In this document: positions 18,700-27,787 of the stretch, in pieces | Layout: each line of letters opens with the position of its first letter | Numbering within the stretch: position 1 is the first letter of the stretch | NCBI GenBank assembly: GCA_903913865.1 | Contig: CAIWMU010000142.1 | Span: 1 to 64,000 of the forward strand | Length of the DNA stretch: 64,000 nucleotides | Reading direction: 5' to 3' | From: an uncultured Verrucomicrobia subdivision 3 bacterium | Lineage (GTDB): Bacteria > Verrucomicrobiota > Verrucomicrobiia > Limisphaerales > UBA8199 | The notes under the pieces: model-generated | Database searches by the model: none | What the model saw: the letters and a program-made list of their open reading frames with translations, nothing else | Told to the model about the DNA's origin: nothing | Position numbers and translations under genes: made by a program

Positions 18700-21069
18700 T
18701 TGACCAAGATGGATCCACACATGAAGATTCGCACTTTGCGGTTGCCATTTTTGGTTGTAGCGTGGGGCATCATCTCAATTCCCCTTGCTGCCACAGAATT
18801 CCATGTTGCCACAAAGGGGAGCGATTCCAATCGGGGGACACGACGATCCCCACTCCGCACGATCCAAAGGGGGGCTGAGCTTGCGCAACCCGGGGATGTG
18901 ATCACCGTTCATGAAGGTATTTATCGGGAGCGTGTGAATCCTCCACGCGGCGGAAAGTCGGAGAGGATGCCCATCGTTTACCGGGCAGCACCGGGTGAAC
19001 AGGTCCAGATCAAAGGTTCCGAGGTGATCAAAGGCTGGACCAATGTGCAGGGGGATGTGTGGTCGGTTACTCTGCCGAACTCGTTTTTCGGTGCTTTCAA
19101 TCCTTACAAGGACGTCATTCATGGCGACTGGTTCGATCCGAGAGGACGGGTCCATCACACCGGTGCTGTCTACCTTAACGGAGACTGGATGATTGAAGCG
19201 CCAAAGCTGGAGGATGTTTTGTCACCCGTCGGAACACCACTTCCATGGATGAACCAGCCTGCACGGCCATGCCTTCTGAACGTTGCCTGGCTCAAACGGG
19301 GAACGGCAGGCGGGCAGGCAGGTCGAACTCCAGCAACCGGATTTTCCACGCAAAATGGTGTCCAAAACGCTGCCTGCACCGAAGGTGGGGAGTGTATTGG
19401 CTGGATAGAATCAGGCGACTGGGTTCGTTATGATGGTTTCGACTTCGGGGAGGGAACGGAACAACTCGAATTTCGGACGGCTTCAGCTACTGAGGGGGGG
19501 GTAATCGAGGCCAGGCTTGGATCTCCCACCGGAGAGTTGTTGGGCACGTGCGTTGTTGGAAACACCGGAGGATGGCAGGAGTGGTCCTCAGTTTTCGCCA
19601 AAATTAGGAATACTGGCGGCGTCAAGTCGTTGTGCCTTGTGTTCAAGTCCATCAGCGATCAGGGGGGGATGGATCCCGCAGTTCCTATTGTTCCGCTATG
19701 GTTTGCGAAGGCTGAAGAGGCTGGCACCACAATCTGGGCCCAGTTCAAGGGTGTTAACCCGAATGAGCAACTGGTTGAGATAAACGTCCGGCAGACCGTT
19801 TTCTATCCCGGAAAACCCGGGTGCAACTTCATTACGGTGCGCGGTTTTTCTCTCAGCCATGCGGCGACTCCCTGGGCCCCCCCTACAGCTGAACAGATTG
19901 GTTTGATTGGGACTCATTGGAGCAAGGGATGGATCATCGAGAGCAACGCTGTCAGTTATTCTATCTGCTCGGGAATAGCCCTCGGCAAACACGGTGATCA
20001 GTGGGACAACACTTCTGCGAACAGCGCGGAGGGCTATGTCAAGACCATCGAGCGTGGACATGCCCGAGGTTGGAACCGGGAGACGATTGGGCACCATGTG
20101 GTGCGGAACAATCACATTTCGCATTGTGAGCAGGCCGGAGTTGTCGGGAGTCTGGGTGCCGCCTTTTCCACCGTCACGGGGAACACGATCCACGACATCC
20201 ACGTCCGCTGCCTTTTCACAGGGGCTGAAATGGCAGGAATCAAATTCCACGGAGCCATCGATTCGGTGATCACCGGCAATCATATCTATAGAACCTGCCG
20301 GGGGCTCTGGCTCGACTGGATGGCGCAGGGAACCCGTGTGAGTGCGAACGTGTTCCACAATAATGCGGATCAGGATCTGTTCGTTGAGGTGGATCACGGT
20401 CCTTTTGTGGTGGATAACAACCTGTTTCTATCAGGGGTCAGTCTTCTGGATGTTTCGGAGGGGGGAGCCTACGCCCACAATTTGTTCGGAGGGCGTCTGA
20501 TCAGTGCCCCTGAACTGAGCCGCGACACCCCCTACCATCCTGCACATTCCACCACGGTCGCCGGATTGTTGAATGTGAAGGGGGGGGATAACCGGTTTTA
20601 TAATAACATACTGGTGGGGACTGGAGATCTGAAAAAGCCGCCGGTTGAGTCGGCGGTAAAGGATCCGGGTTGGCGGGGCGGTTCCGGATTGTGGGTCTAT
20701 GACTTTCGCGAGGTTCCCTGCCACGTTCGCGGTAATGTTTACTACAGTGGCGCCCTCCCTTACGCGAGAAGTGAGGATTCACCGCTGGTTGTTCCGGGTA
20801 GTTTGGATCTGAAGATCGTCGAGGGGGCAGGGGGGAGATGGAATGTCTTGTTCAGCCCCGGGAAGGAGTTGCAGCGGGCTGAAACGGCGGCGGTCAATAC
20901 CGGGTTACTGGGAAAGGCGAAGGTGCCCGGTCTCGCCTATGAGAATGCCGACAGGTCAACCCTGAAACTGGACAAGGATATCCGGGGTCGGGACCGTGAT
21001 GGAGCAAAACCAACGCCGGGTCCGTTCGAAAACGTCTCCGGGGGTGCGATCAAATTCGAGGTCAGGTAG
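18700..21069 (+). CDS. Secreted right-handed beta-helix protein with CBM6-like insertion
   Basis: 789 aa; FHVATKGSDSNRGTRRSPLRTIQRGAELAQPGDVITVHEGIYRERV; inserted ECIGWIESGDWVRYDGFDFGEGTEQLEFRTAS. Track start is TTG; ATG 18709 or 18721 more likely. Confidence 0.85.
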   Translation: MTKMDPHMKIRTLRLPFLVVAWGIISIPLAATEFHVATKGSDSNRGTRRSPLRTIQRGAELAQPGDVITVHEGIYRERVNPPRGGKSERMPIVYRAAPGEQVQIKGSEVIKGWTNVQGDVWSVTLPNSFFGAFNPYKDVIHGDWFDPRGRVHHTGAVYLNGDWMIEAPKLEDVLSPVGTPLPWMNQPARPCLLNVAWLKRGTAGGQAGRTPATGFSTQNGVQNAACTEGGECIGWIESGDWVRYDGFDFGEGTEQLEFRTASATEGGVIEARLGSPTGELLGTCVVGNTGGWQEWSSVFAKIRNTGGVKSLCLVFKSISDQGGMDPAVPIVPLWFAKAEEAGTTIWAQFKGVNPNEQLVEINVRQTVFYPGKPGCNFITVRGFSLSHAATPWAPPTAEQIGLIGTHWSKGWIIESNAVSYSICSGIALGKHGDQWDNTSANSAEGYVKTIERGHARGWNRETIGHHVVRNNHISHCEQAGVVGSLGAAFSTVTGNTIHDIHVRCLFTGAEMAGIKFHGAIDSVITGNHIYRTCRGLWLDWMAQGTRVSANVFHNNADQDLFVEVDHGPFVVDNNLFLSGVSLLDVSEGGAYAHNLFGGRLISAPELSRDTPYHPAHSTTVAGLLNVKGGDNRFYNNILVGTGDLKKPPVESAVKDPGWRGGSGLWVYDFREVPCHVRGNVYYSGALPYARSEDSPLVVPGSLDLKIVEGAGGRWNVLFSPGKELQRAETAAVNTGLLGKAKVPGLAYENADRSTLKLDKDIRGRDRDGAKPTPGPFENVSGGAIKFEVR

Positions 21070-21237
21070 TTCCGAATCAATCTTGGAAGCAGCATCCACC
21101 CATACCCTGCGCCCCCTCCACGAATGCGGGGCCTACCGCGTTCGATTTGATCCAGAAGGTGTTCGGTCGAGCACGCCGAGTTTGGTGATCGCCGTCAGGT
21201 TCAGTTGTTCCTGTAATTTGACGCTGGTTGCGGGGTT

Positions 21238-22143
21238 GTGGAGGCTGCTGGTGGTGACTATAGTGTTTTTGTGTTGCTGGACGAGTTAGGGGCATCGACC
21301 CTGCGCGTTTCAACGCCGCTGGTCTTTGCGGCGCTTGGAGGGCTTTACAGTGAGCGTGCTGGAGTCGTGAACATTGCTCTGGAAGGCATGATGCTCGTTG
21401 GGGCGTTTGGTGCGGCCGCCACGACACTCTCAACCCATAACCCATGGCTTGGCGGCGCGGTGGGATTGGCATCCGGAATGGCTCTGGCGGCAATTTATGG
21501 GTTGTTCGTCATCCCGTTGCGGGCCAATCAGGTGGTCGCAGGCACGGCGATCAACATACTTGCGATGGGAATCACCCCGTTCCTGTGCAAAATCCTTTAT
21601 CATGTCACAAGCTCCACTCCATCCATTCCGCTCACTGAGCGGTTTCAGTTTTTTCCGGTGCTGGCTGCATGGGTTGCGGTGTTGCTGACCTGGATGATTC
21701 TCCAACGGACTCCGGGTGGGCTGTGGTTGCGCTTTGCCGGGGAAAATCCGCATGCATTGGATGCCGCAGGCATTCCAGTAAACCCCGTGAGGTGGGTTGC
21801 AGTGCTGGCCAGTGGAGCTCTTGCTGGACTCGGTGGTGCGACTCTTTCCATCTTCCTCTCATCCTCCTTTTCAAGGAACATGACAGCGGGACGCGGTTTC
21901 ATGGCTTTGGCTGCCCTGATTTTCGGGAAGTGGCGCCCCTTGCATGCGGCGGGAGCATGCCTGTTGTTTGGCTTTTTTGAGGCAGCCCAAATCAGGTTGC
22001 AGGGGTTTTCATCCCTTGGAGGATGGTCAGTTCCGGCCGAGTTTGTTCAAGTGCTGCCTTACGTTTTCACCGTGCTGATCCTGGCAGGGTTCGCGGGCCA
22101 AACCGGCACTCCAAGAGCCTTGGGAAAACCATTTTCCCGGTAG
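21238..22143 (+). CDS. ABC transporter permease (nucleoside/simple-sugar type, BPD_transp_2-like)
   Basis: 301 aa; GTG start; LGGLYSERAGVVNIALEGMMLVGAFGA and ANQVVAGTAINILAMGITPFL. Confidence 0.88.
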   Translation: MEAAGGDYSVFVLLDELGASTLRVSTPLVFAALGGLYSERAGVVNIALEGMMLVGAFGAAATTLSTHNPWLGGAVGLASGMALAAIYGLFVIPLRANQVVAGTAINILAMGITPFLCKILYHVTSSTPSIPLTERFQFFPVLAAWVAVLLTWMILQRTPGGLWLRFAGENPHALDAAGIPVNPVRWVAVLASGALAGLGGATLSIFLSSSFSRNMTAGRGFMALAALIFGKWRPLHAAGACLLFGFFEAAQIRLQGFSSLGGWSVPAEFVQVLPYVFTVLILAGFAGQTGTPRALGKPFSR

Positions 22144-22175
22144 GGTGTTGGATCGTCCGTAGCTGGCTGGCCCAT

Positions 22176-22215
22176 CGACTCCCCAACCCGATTTATGAGT
22201 CGGGTAGGGAGTTCG
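22176..22215. terminator. Candidate bidirectional terminator hairpin between convergent genes
   Basis: CGACTCCCCAACCCGA-tttatgag-TCGGGTAGGGAGTTCG: ACCCGA/TCGGGT plus ACTCCC/GGGAGT stems. Confidence 0.6.
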
Positions 22216-22286
22216 ATCAGGAAGGGAGTCCGTAAACTCGGGCATCCCTTGAAACACTATGGTTCGACGGGTCTGGGCAAACGCTA

Positions 22287-24080
22287 TCAATAGGTGAGCC
22301 CATACCCGAAGCTGAACTGTGGATCCGTCACCGTTGGCTGTCCAAGTTGAGCGTTTGAGCGGGGCCAGAAGCGGGGGAGCTTCCCGGTTGGGCGGTAGGC
22401 ACCAACAAGCACATCCGCTACCCCCTGACCTTCTGTGCCCGGCAGCCAGGCTGCAAGAAGCGCGTCGCTTTGCTCCAGAACGGAACCCAGAATCAGTGGA
22501 CGCCCCGAAAGCAGAATGGTGACGACTTTTGCGCCTGACGCTTTGGCTTTCTCAACCAGGGCTGCATCCTCGCTTTGAATGGAAAGATCCTTCTTGTCGC
22601 CCTTCATTTCAGCATAAGGTTGTTCCCCGATGACAACGACCACTGTTGAGGCCTGATTCAGCGCCGAACCATCCGGCGAATAGGTCAGATTAACGGAGTT
22701 ACGCAAGGCATTTTTGAGGCCAGCCAGAATCGTGGTGCCGCCCGGAGTGAGGTTTCCGCTCTTGCCCTGCCAGTCGATTGTCCAGCCTCCACATTGCATG
22801 CCGAGGTCATCAGCCCCCTTGCCCACGACGGTCACAGTGCCAGCTTTTGTGGAAAGGGGGAGGGCGTTGCGATCATTTTTAAGGAGGACGGCAGACTGGC
22901 GAACGCAATCGCGGGCCACCTTCCTATGGGCAGGGGACCCAAGCTCGGACATCAAGTTGGGACTGGCGAATGGGTGCTCGAAAACCCCTGACTGAAATTT
23001 TGCCCTCAAAATCCGTCTTACGGCGTCATCGATCCGTTCCTGCGGGATGCGCTTTTCCAACACGAGTTCCCGGGTGAGCGAAATGAACTCCGCATAATTC
23101 TTAGCCTGACCCGGACCATTTGGAATCATCATCATATCGAGCCCGGCATTAATTGAGGATTCGATCTCGGTTTTGTAATCCCCGGGGAGTTGATCGATGG
23201 CAGCCCAATCGCTGATCAGGAAACCCTGAAAGCCAAATTCCTTCTTCAAAATGTCTGTCAGAAGATGCTTGTTTCCATGCATTTTGTCACCGTTCCAGCT
23301 GTTATAGGAGACCATGATGGTGCCTGAGTTGGCTCGGATTGCGGGCAGGTATGGTGCCAGATGAATCTTTCGGAACGTTGCCTCGTCGCAAACTGTATTG
23401 CCCTGGTCGATGCCATTTTCGGTTCCCCCATCGCCAGCAAAGTGCTTTGTGGAGGCGAGGACTCTGAACCCGCCGGGAAGGCGGGTTTGGAAGCCCCTGA
23501 CCGCTGCGGCCCCCAGTTCCCCTGCCAGATCAGGGCACTCGCCGAAGCTCTCATAGCTGCGGCCCCACCTGATGTCTTTGGACACAGCGACGCAGGGGGC
23601 AAATGCCCAATGAATCCCAGTGGCAGCAACCTCCCGGGCGGTAATCTGCGCAGCCCGTTCCACCAGTTTCGGATTTCGGGTGGCCCCGAGCCCGACGTTG
23701 TGGGGGAATACGACCGCCCCTTCGATATTGTTGTGTCCGTGGACGGCATCCACCCCGTAGATCAGGGGAATCTTCAGCCGAGTCTTTAGCGCCTGCATCT
23801 GCACTTCATCGCAGGAGGCCTTCCATGTTGCCGGCTTGTTATCCGCCGGATCAGACCCGCCACCGCTCAACACCGACCCTAGGAAATATTTAGCCACATC
23901 AGCCTTGTCCTTGATGGCTAGAAGGTCAACCTGGGTCATCTGGCCGATTTTCTCGTCCAAGGTCATTTTGGATAGGAGTTGCTCGACCTTTGCCGACGAT
24001 TGTGCTACAAGGTCGGATCCTTGCAGCAGGAAGCATAGTCCTGTGAGGATGACTAAAGATTTGCTGGCGTATCTTTTCAT
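22287..24080 (-). CDS. Glycoside hydrolase family 3 (beta-glucosidase-like), secreted
   Basis: 597 aa; MTLDEKIGQMTQVD, KHFAGDGGTENGIDQGNT, GFLISDWAAIDQLPGDY (nucleophile Asp region), GSPAHRKVARDCVRQSAVLLKND. Confidence 0.96.
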   Translation of the reverse strand: MKRYASKSLVILTGLCFLLQGSDLVAQSSAKVEQLLSKMTLDEKIGQMTQVDLLAIKDKADVAKYFLGSVLSGGGSDPADNKPATWKASCDEVQMQALKTRLKIPLIYGVDAVHGHNNIEGAVVFPHNVGLGATRNPKLVERAAQITAREVAATGIHWAFAPCVAVSKDIRWGRSYESFGECPDLAGELGAAAVRGFQTRLPGGFRVLASTKHFAGDGGTENGIDQGNTVCDEATFRKIHLAPYLPAIRANSGTIMVSYNSWNGDKMHGNKHLLTDILKKEFGFQGFLISDWAAIDQLPGDYKTEIESSINAGLDMMMIPNGPGQAKNYAEFISLTRELVLEKRIPQERIDDAVRRILRAKFQSGVFEHPFASPNLMSELGSPAHRKVARDCVRQSAVLLKNDRNALPLSTKAGTVTVVGKGADDLGMQCGGWTIDWQGKSGNLTPGGTTILAGLKNALRNSVNLTYSPDGSALNQASTVVVVIGEQPYAEMKGDKKDLSIQSEDAALVEKAKASGAKVVTILLSGRPLILGSVLEQSDALLAAWLPGTEGQGVADVLVGAYRPTGKLPRFWPRSNAQLGQPTVTDPQFSFGYGLTY

Positions 24081-24101
24081 TTCGTGGTGCTGTAGTGATT
24101 G

Positions 24102-24151
24102 GTTGACAACGGTTTCGTATTGTAATAGAAAATATTACATCACTTGTCAAC
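24102..24151. promoter_or_regulatory. Divergent promoter region with nested inverted repeats
   Basis: GTTGACAA (24102-24109) ... TTGTCAAC (24144-24151), and TGTAATA-gaaaa-TATTACA (24121-24139); minus strand reads TTGACA-N17-TATTAC upstream of GH3. Confidence 0.65.
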
Positions 24152-24203
24152 TTTCAAACAATTGACGGGCCAATCGATTATCCCGCAGCCTGCGATCATC
24201 TAA

Positions 24204-26993
24204 ATGGATTCAACCCGCTTTTCCCTCCTGATAGTGATCGCGCTGTTTATGGCGCGGGAGCCGGTGTCGGGCAACCCATCTGGCGGAGGGTTTCCATCGG
24301 CCACTTCGGGCGTTTTGTCTTTTCAAGAGGATGGGGTTGGAGCTTGGGGGGGCAGAGGTCCAAGAATAGCAGGTGGAACCGCTTCGGGGTTGTTGGACAC
24401 GGCTACGAATCACATGAAACTGATCCAGACGTTGGATCCGTTTCTGGGCACGGCCGAAGCTGTGCGGCGGCTTACAGCTGAACAGGCAGAGCGAAGGCAG
24501 CCAGTCCGGTTGAGGGGAGTCATCACCTATCTTGATGCGGATCGGTTTTATCGATTTATCGATGACGGCACGGCGGGAATCTACTTTCACACGGAAGGAG
24601 CAGCAGAGCTGGTTCCCTTGGCTGCCGGTCAGTTGGTGGAATTGGAGGGGGTGACAGACAAGGGGGAGTTTGCTCCCGTGATCCAGGCCAGACAGGCGAT
24701 GGTCGTGGGGGAGGGGCCTTTCCCTCCCGCCCATCAGGTGAATTTTGAGCAAATCTCCACGGGCCAATACGACAGCCAGTTTATTGAGGTGGAAGGGGTG
24801 GTTCGTTCGGTGCGGATAGCCGAGCCGGGGGGGAGATTCTCCCTGGTTGTTTCGATCGGAGGCGGCAGATTGGAGGTTTTGGCAAGCGGTCTGCCCCTGC
24901 GTGCGAACGAGATGGTGGATAGTGTTGTGTCACTCCAAGGGGTATGCGTAACCCGATTCAACCGTCAGCGGCAGCTTTTTGATACGGGGGTCCTTGCGCA
25001 GGATGTTCGTATTGTTAAAGCAGCTCCATCGGACCCCTTCGCGATTCCGACCCAGAGCATTTCAAGCCTCTTCCGGTTCACCCCGCAAGGTGTTCACGGC
25101 CACCGGGTGTTGGTGAGGGGCACCGTGACCCTCTGCGATGGCGAAACACTCTACCTTCAGGACGGGGAGGCCGGCCTATATGTGGAAACACTTGATGAGG
25201 GCAGACTCAAGCCGGGAGAAGTTGTTGAAGTTTTGGGGTTTCCCTCTCCGGGTGACTATTCTCCCATGGTCAAGGACGCCCAGTTCCGTCGCGTGGGGAA
25301 GGGGCAACCTGCGATTCCAGCGAGCCCGGTTCCCCTGCCCGAGTTGCTCACTGCTGACGCAGCGCTAAAGGGGGCTCAAGATTGCCGACTCGTGCGGATG
25401 GATGCCGTTGTTGTCGATCGTTCCCGAAATGGCGGTCAGATGTTTCTCGTTCTACAGGCAAACGGGGTCATTTTTCACGCCTATCTGCCCCGGGGCATGG
25501 GTGAGCGTGAATTGGCAAAGGTTGTTAATGACAGCTTTGTTGGCGTCACAGGTGTTTGCCGGATCGAGCCCGGGCGGGACTGGAATGCAGGTGCCGATTG
25601 GCGGGCGAGTTCTTTCCGCCTCATGCTCCGGTCCGGGGCAGATATCCAGGTGATCCGCCCTGCCTCCTTTTGGACGCTGCGGCGGTTGCTGTGGGCCACC
25701 GGCGGCTTGACACTTGTCGTTTTGGCCTCGTTCACGTGGGTCGCTGTGTTGAGGCGGCGGGTCTCCCGCCAGACGGACATCATTCGGCAGAAGCTGGAAA
25801 CCGAGGCGGCGTTGAAAGAGCGCTACCTTGAGCTGTTTGAGAATGCCAATGATGTCGTCTACACACACGATTTGCAGGGTAGACTCACATCGGTGAATCA
25901 AGCCGGAGAGCAGTTGCTGCAACATCGGAGGGAACAGTTACTGGGGAGAAATTTGGTGGACTTGATCGCCCCGGCCCAGCAGCCGGCCGCAGCCGTCTGG
26001 ATCAGGCATCTGGCTAGTGACCGCACCAAGACACCGGGGGCAGGGGATGTTGGAGCCTTGGCCACCAATTCGACCTCAGGGACCGTGGAGTGGGATTTCG
26101 TTTCAGCCTCGGGGCAGTCCATTCGCATGGAGGTGGGAACTCGCCTGATCTGCGTTAAGGGCCGCCCCAACGAAGTCGAGGGAATCGCCCGGGACATCAC
26201 AGAGCGCAAGCACCTTGAAAATGAGCTGCTCGAAGTGAGTAATCGTGAACAGCGCCGCATCGGTCATGACTTGCACGATGGTGTCTGCCAGCAATTGGTC
26301 GGGATCGCATACATGGCTGAAACAATTGGCGAGCGTTTGCAGGAGCAGAATCTTCCAGAAGCATCTGAGCTTGAGCGAATCCGGTCCTTTTTGCAGGCTG
26401 CGGTTGCTCAAACACGGGGGGTTGCCCGAGGTTTGTTTCCGGTCCGTCTGGAGGAGAATGGGCTGATCTCAGCCCTTGAGGAGTGGGCTCTCCATGCCGG
26501 GGAATTGTTCCACATCGATTGCCAATTCTCATGCATCCGCCAGCCCCAGGTGGTTGATCCTGCAACAGCCCTGCACTTGTATTATATCGCCCAGGAGGCC
26601 GTCGGGAATGCTGCGAAGCATGGGCGGGCTTCGGCTGTTGAAGTCTCAATTGACTCCTGCCAATGGAGTCGGAAGGAGCTCGAGGGGGTGCTTTCAGAGG
26701 ACAGTCAGCGGGTGCAGGGGAGTATTTCCGGTCAAAGTAGGGCGGATAACTCGACATCGAAAGACCCGACCCGACTGGAAAACCGGTCCGAAGCCTGGAT
26801 CCTTCGTGTCCGCGATAACGGCACAGGGTTCGATCTTCGTCAGCGCCCGACTACTGGCATGGGCTTAAAGATCATGGACTACCGGGCCCGGGTTATCGGC
26901 GCAACCCTCGAGGTTGCAAGCGAGCCAGGATCCGGGACCGTGGTCACCTGCATCTGGGGAGGCACACTACCTCCTCAGAACGAGAATTTTTAA
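24204..26993 (+). CDS. Sensor histidine kinase (HisKA_3/NarX type) with OB-like repeats and PAS domain
   Basis: 929 aa; four RGxV...FxLxDGxxGIYV-type repeats, TM, PAS (YLELFENANDVVYTHDLQGRLTSVNQAGEQLL), RRIGHDLHDGVCQQLVGIAY, HATPase DNGTGFD. Confidence 0.93.
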   Translation: MDSTRFSLLIVIALFMAREPVSGNPSGGGFPSATSGVLSFQEDGVGAWGGRGPRIAGGTASGLLDTATNHMKLIQTLDPFLGTAEAVRRLTAEQAERRQPVRLRGVITYLDADRFYRFIDDGTAGIYFHTEGAAELVPLAAGQLVELEGVTDKGEFAPVIQARQAMVVGEGPFPPAHQVNFEQISTGQYDSQFIEVEGVVRSVRIAEPGGRFSLVVSIGGGRLEVLASGLPLRANEMVDSVVSLQGVCVTRFNRQRQLFDTGVLAQDVRIVKAAPSDPFAIPTQSISSLFRFTPQGVHGHRVLVRGTVTLCDGETLYLQDGEAGLYVETLDEGRLKPGEVVEVLGFPSPGDYSPMVKDAQFRRVGKGQPAIPASPVPLPELLTADAALKGAQDCRLVRMDAVVVDRSRNGGQMFLVLQANGVIFHAYLPRGMGERELAKVVNDSFVGVTGVCRIEPGRDWNAGADWRASSFRLMLRSGADIQVIRPASFWTLRRLLWATGGLTLVVLASFTWVAVLRRRVSRQTDIIRQKLETEAALKERYLELFENANDVVYTHDLQGRLTSVNQAGEQLLQHRREQLLGRNLVDLIAPAQQPAAAVWIRHLASDRTKTPGAGDVGALATNSTSGTVEWDFVSASGQSIRMEVGTRLICVKGRPNEVEGIARDITERKHLENELLEVSNREQRRIGHDLHDGVCQQLVGIAYMAETIGERLQEQNLPEASELERIRSFLQAAVAQTRGVARGLFPVRLEENGLISALEEWALHAGELFHIDCQFSCIRQPQVVDPATALHLYYIAQEAVGNAAKHGRASAVEVSIDSCQWSRKELEGVLSEDSQRVQGSISGQSRADNSTSKDPTRLENRSEAWILRVRDNGTGFDLRQRPTTGMGLKIMDYRARVIGATLEVASEPGSGTVVTCIWGGTLPPQNENF

Positions 26994-27054
26994 AGATTTT
27001 GAATGCATAATTCACCCTGTTCAACTACAAGAATGCGATGATTGAAGCCGTGAG

Positions 27055-27753
27055 ATGAGCGCCCAGGACCCAGCGAAAAGCCAATTGTTGATAGTTGATG
27101 ACCATCCCCTGTTCCGGGAGGGTCTGAGACAGATGATTGAGCGGGATCCCCTGCTGGCCGTTTGTGGAGAAGCCGCCAACAGCACACAGGCCCTTGAGTT
27201 GATTCCCCAACTCAAGCCGGATCTGGTTCTTGTGGACATCTCCCTTGGAAGCGGCAGTGGTATAGATCTGGTCAAGTCGATCAGGGGTTTCTGGGAGGAT
27301 TTGCCGATTCTCGTCATCTCCATGCACGATGAGTCCCTATACGCCGAGAGAGCTTTGAGGGCCGGGGCCATGGGCTACGTGATGAAGCATGAATCGGGCA
27401 AGGTTGTGCGGACAGCCATCCACAAGGCTTTGCAGGGAGAAGTGACACTCAGCGACCGCATGTCATCGAATTTGATCGCGCGCCTGATGCGTGGTGGCAC
27501 CCAGAAACCGGATTCCCCCCTGGAGATTCTCAGTGACCGTGAGCTTGAAGTGTTCAGGTTGCTGGGGCAGGGGAAGGGGACCCGCCAGATTGCGGCAGAC
27601 CTGAGTGTTACGATTCCGACGGTTCACTCTTTCCGGAACCGCATCAAGGAGAAACTCCAACTCAAATCCTCCACTGAGGTGATGTTGCACGCGATCCAGT
27701 GGTCAGGCACGCAGATGGGACGGGAGGCTGCCGCATCGGATGGCAAATCGTGA
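27055..27753 (+). CDS. Response regulator, NarL/FixJ (LuxR-type HTH) family
   Basis: 232 aa; LLIVDDHPLFREGLRQMI receiver and LSDRELEVFRLLGQGKGTRQIAADLSVTIPTVHSFRNRIKEKL HTH. Confidence 0.96.
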   Translation: MSAQDPAKSQLLIVDDHPLFREGLRQMIERDPLLAVCGEAANSTQALELIPQLKPDLVLVDISLGSGSGIDLVKSIRGFWEDLPILVISMHDESLYAERALRAGAMGYVMKHESGKVVRTAIHKALQGEVTLSDRMSSNLIARLMRGGTQKPDSPLEILSDRELEVFRLLGQGKGTRQIAADLSVTIPTVHSFRNRIKEKLQLKSSTEVMLHAIQWSGTQMGREAAASDGKS

Positions 27754-27787
27754 ATGGTGAGAATTATCAGTCAGGAGAGACCTTTTT

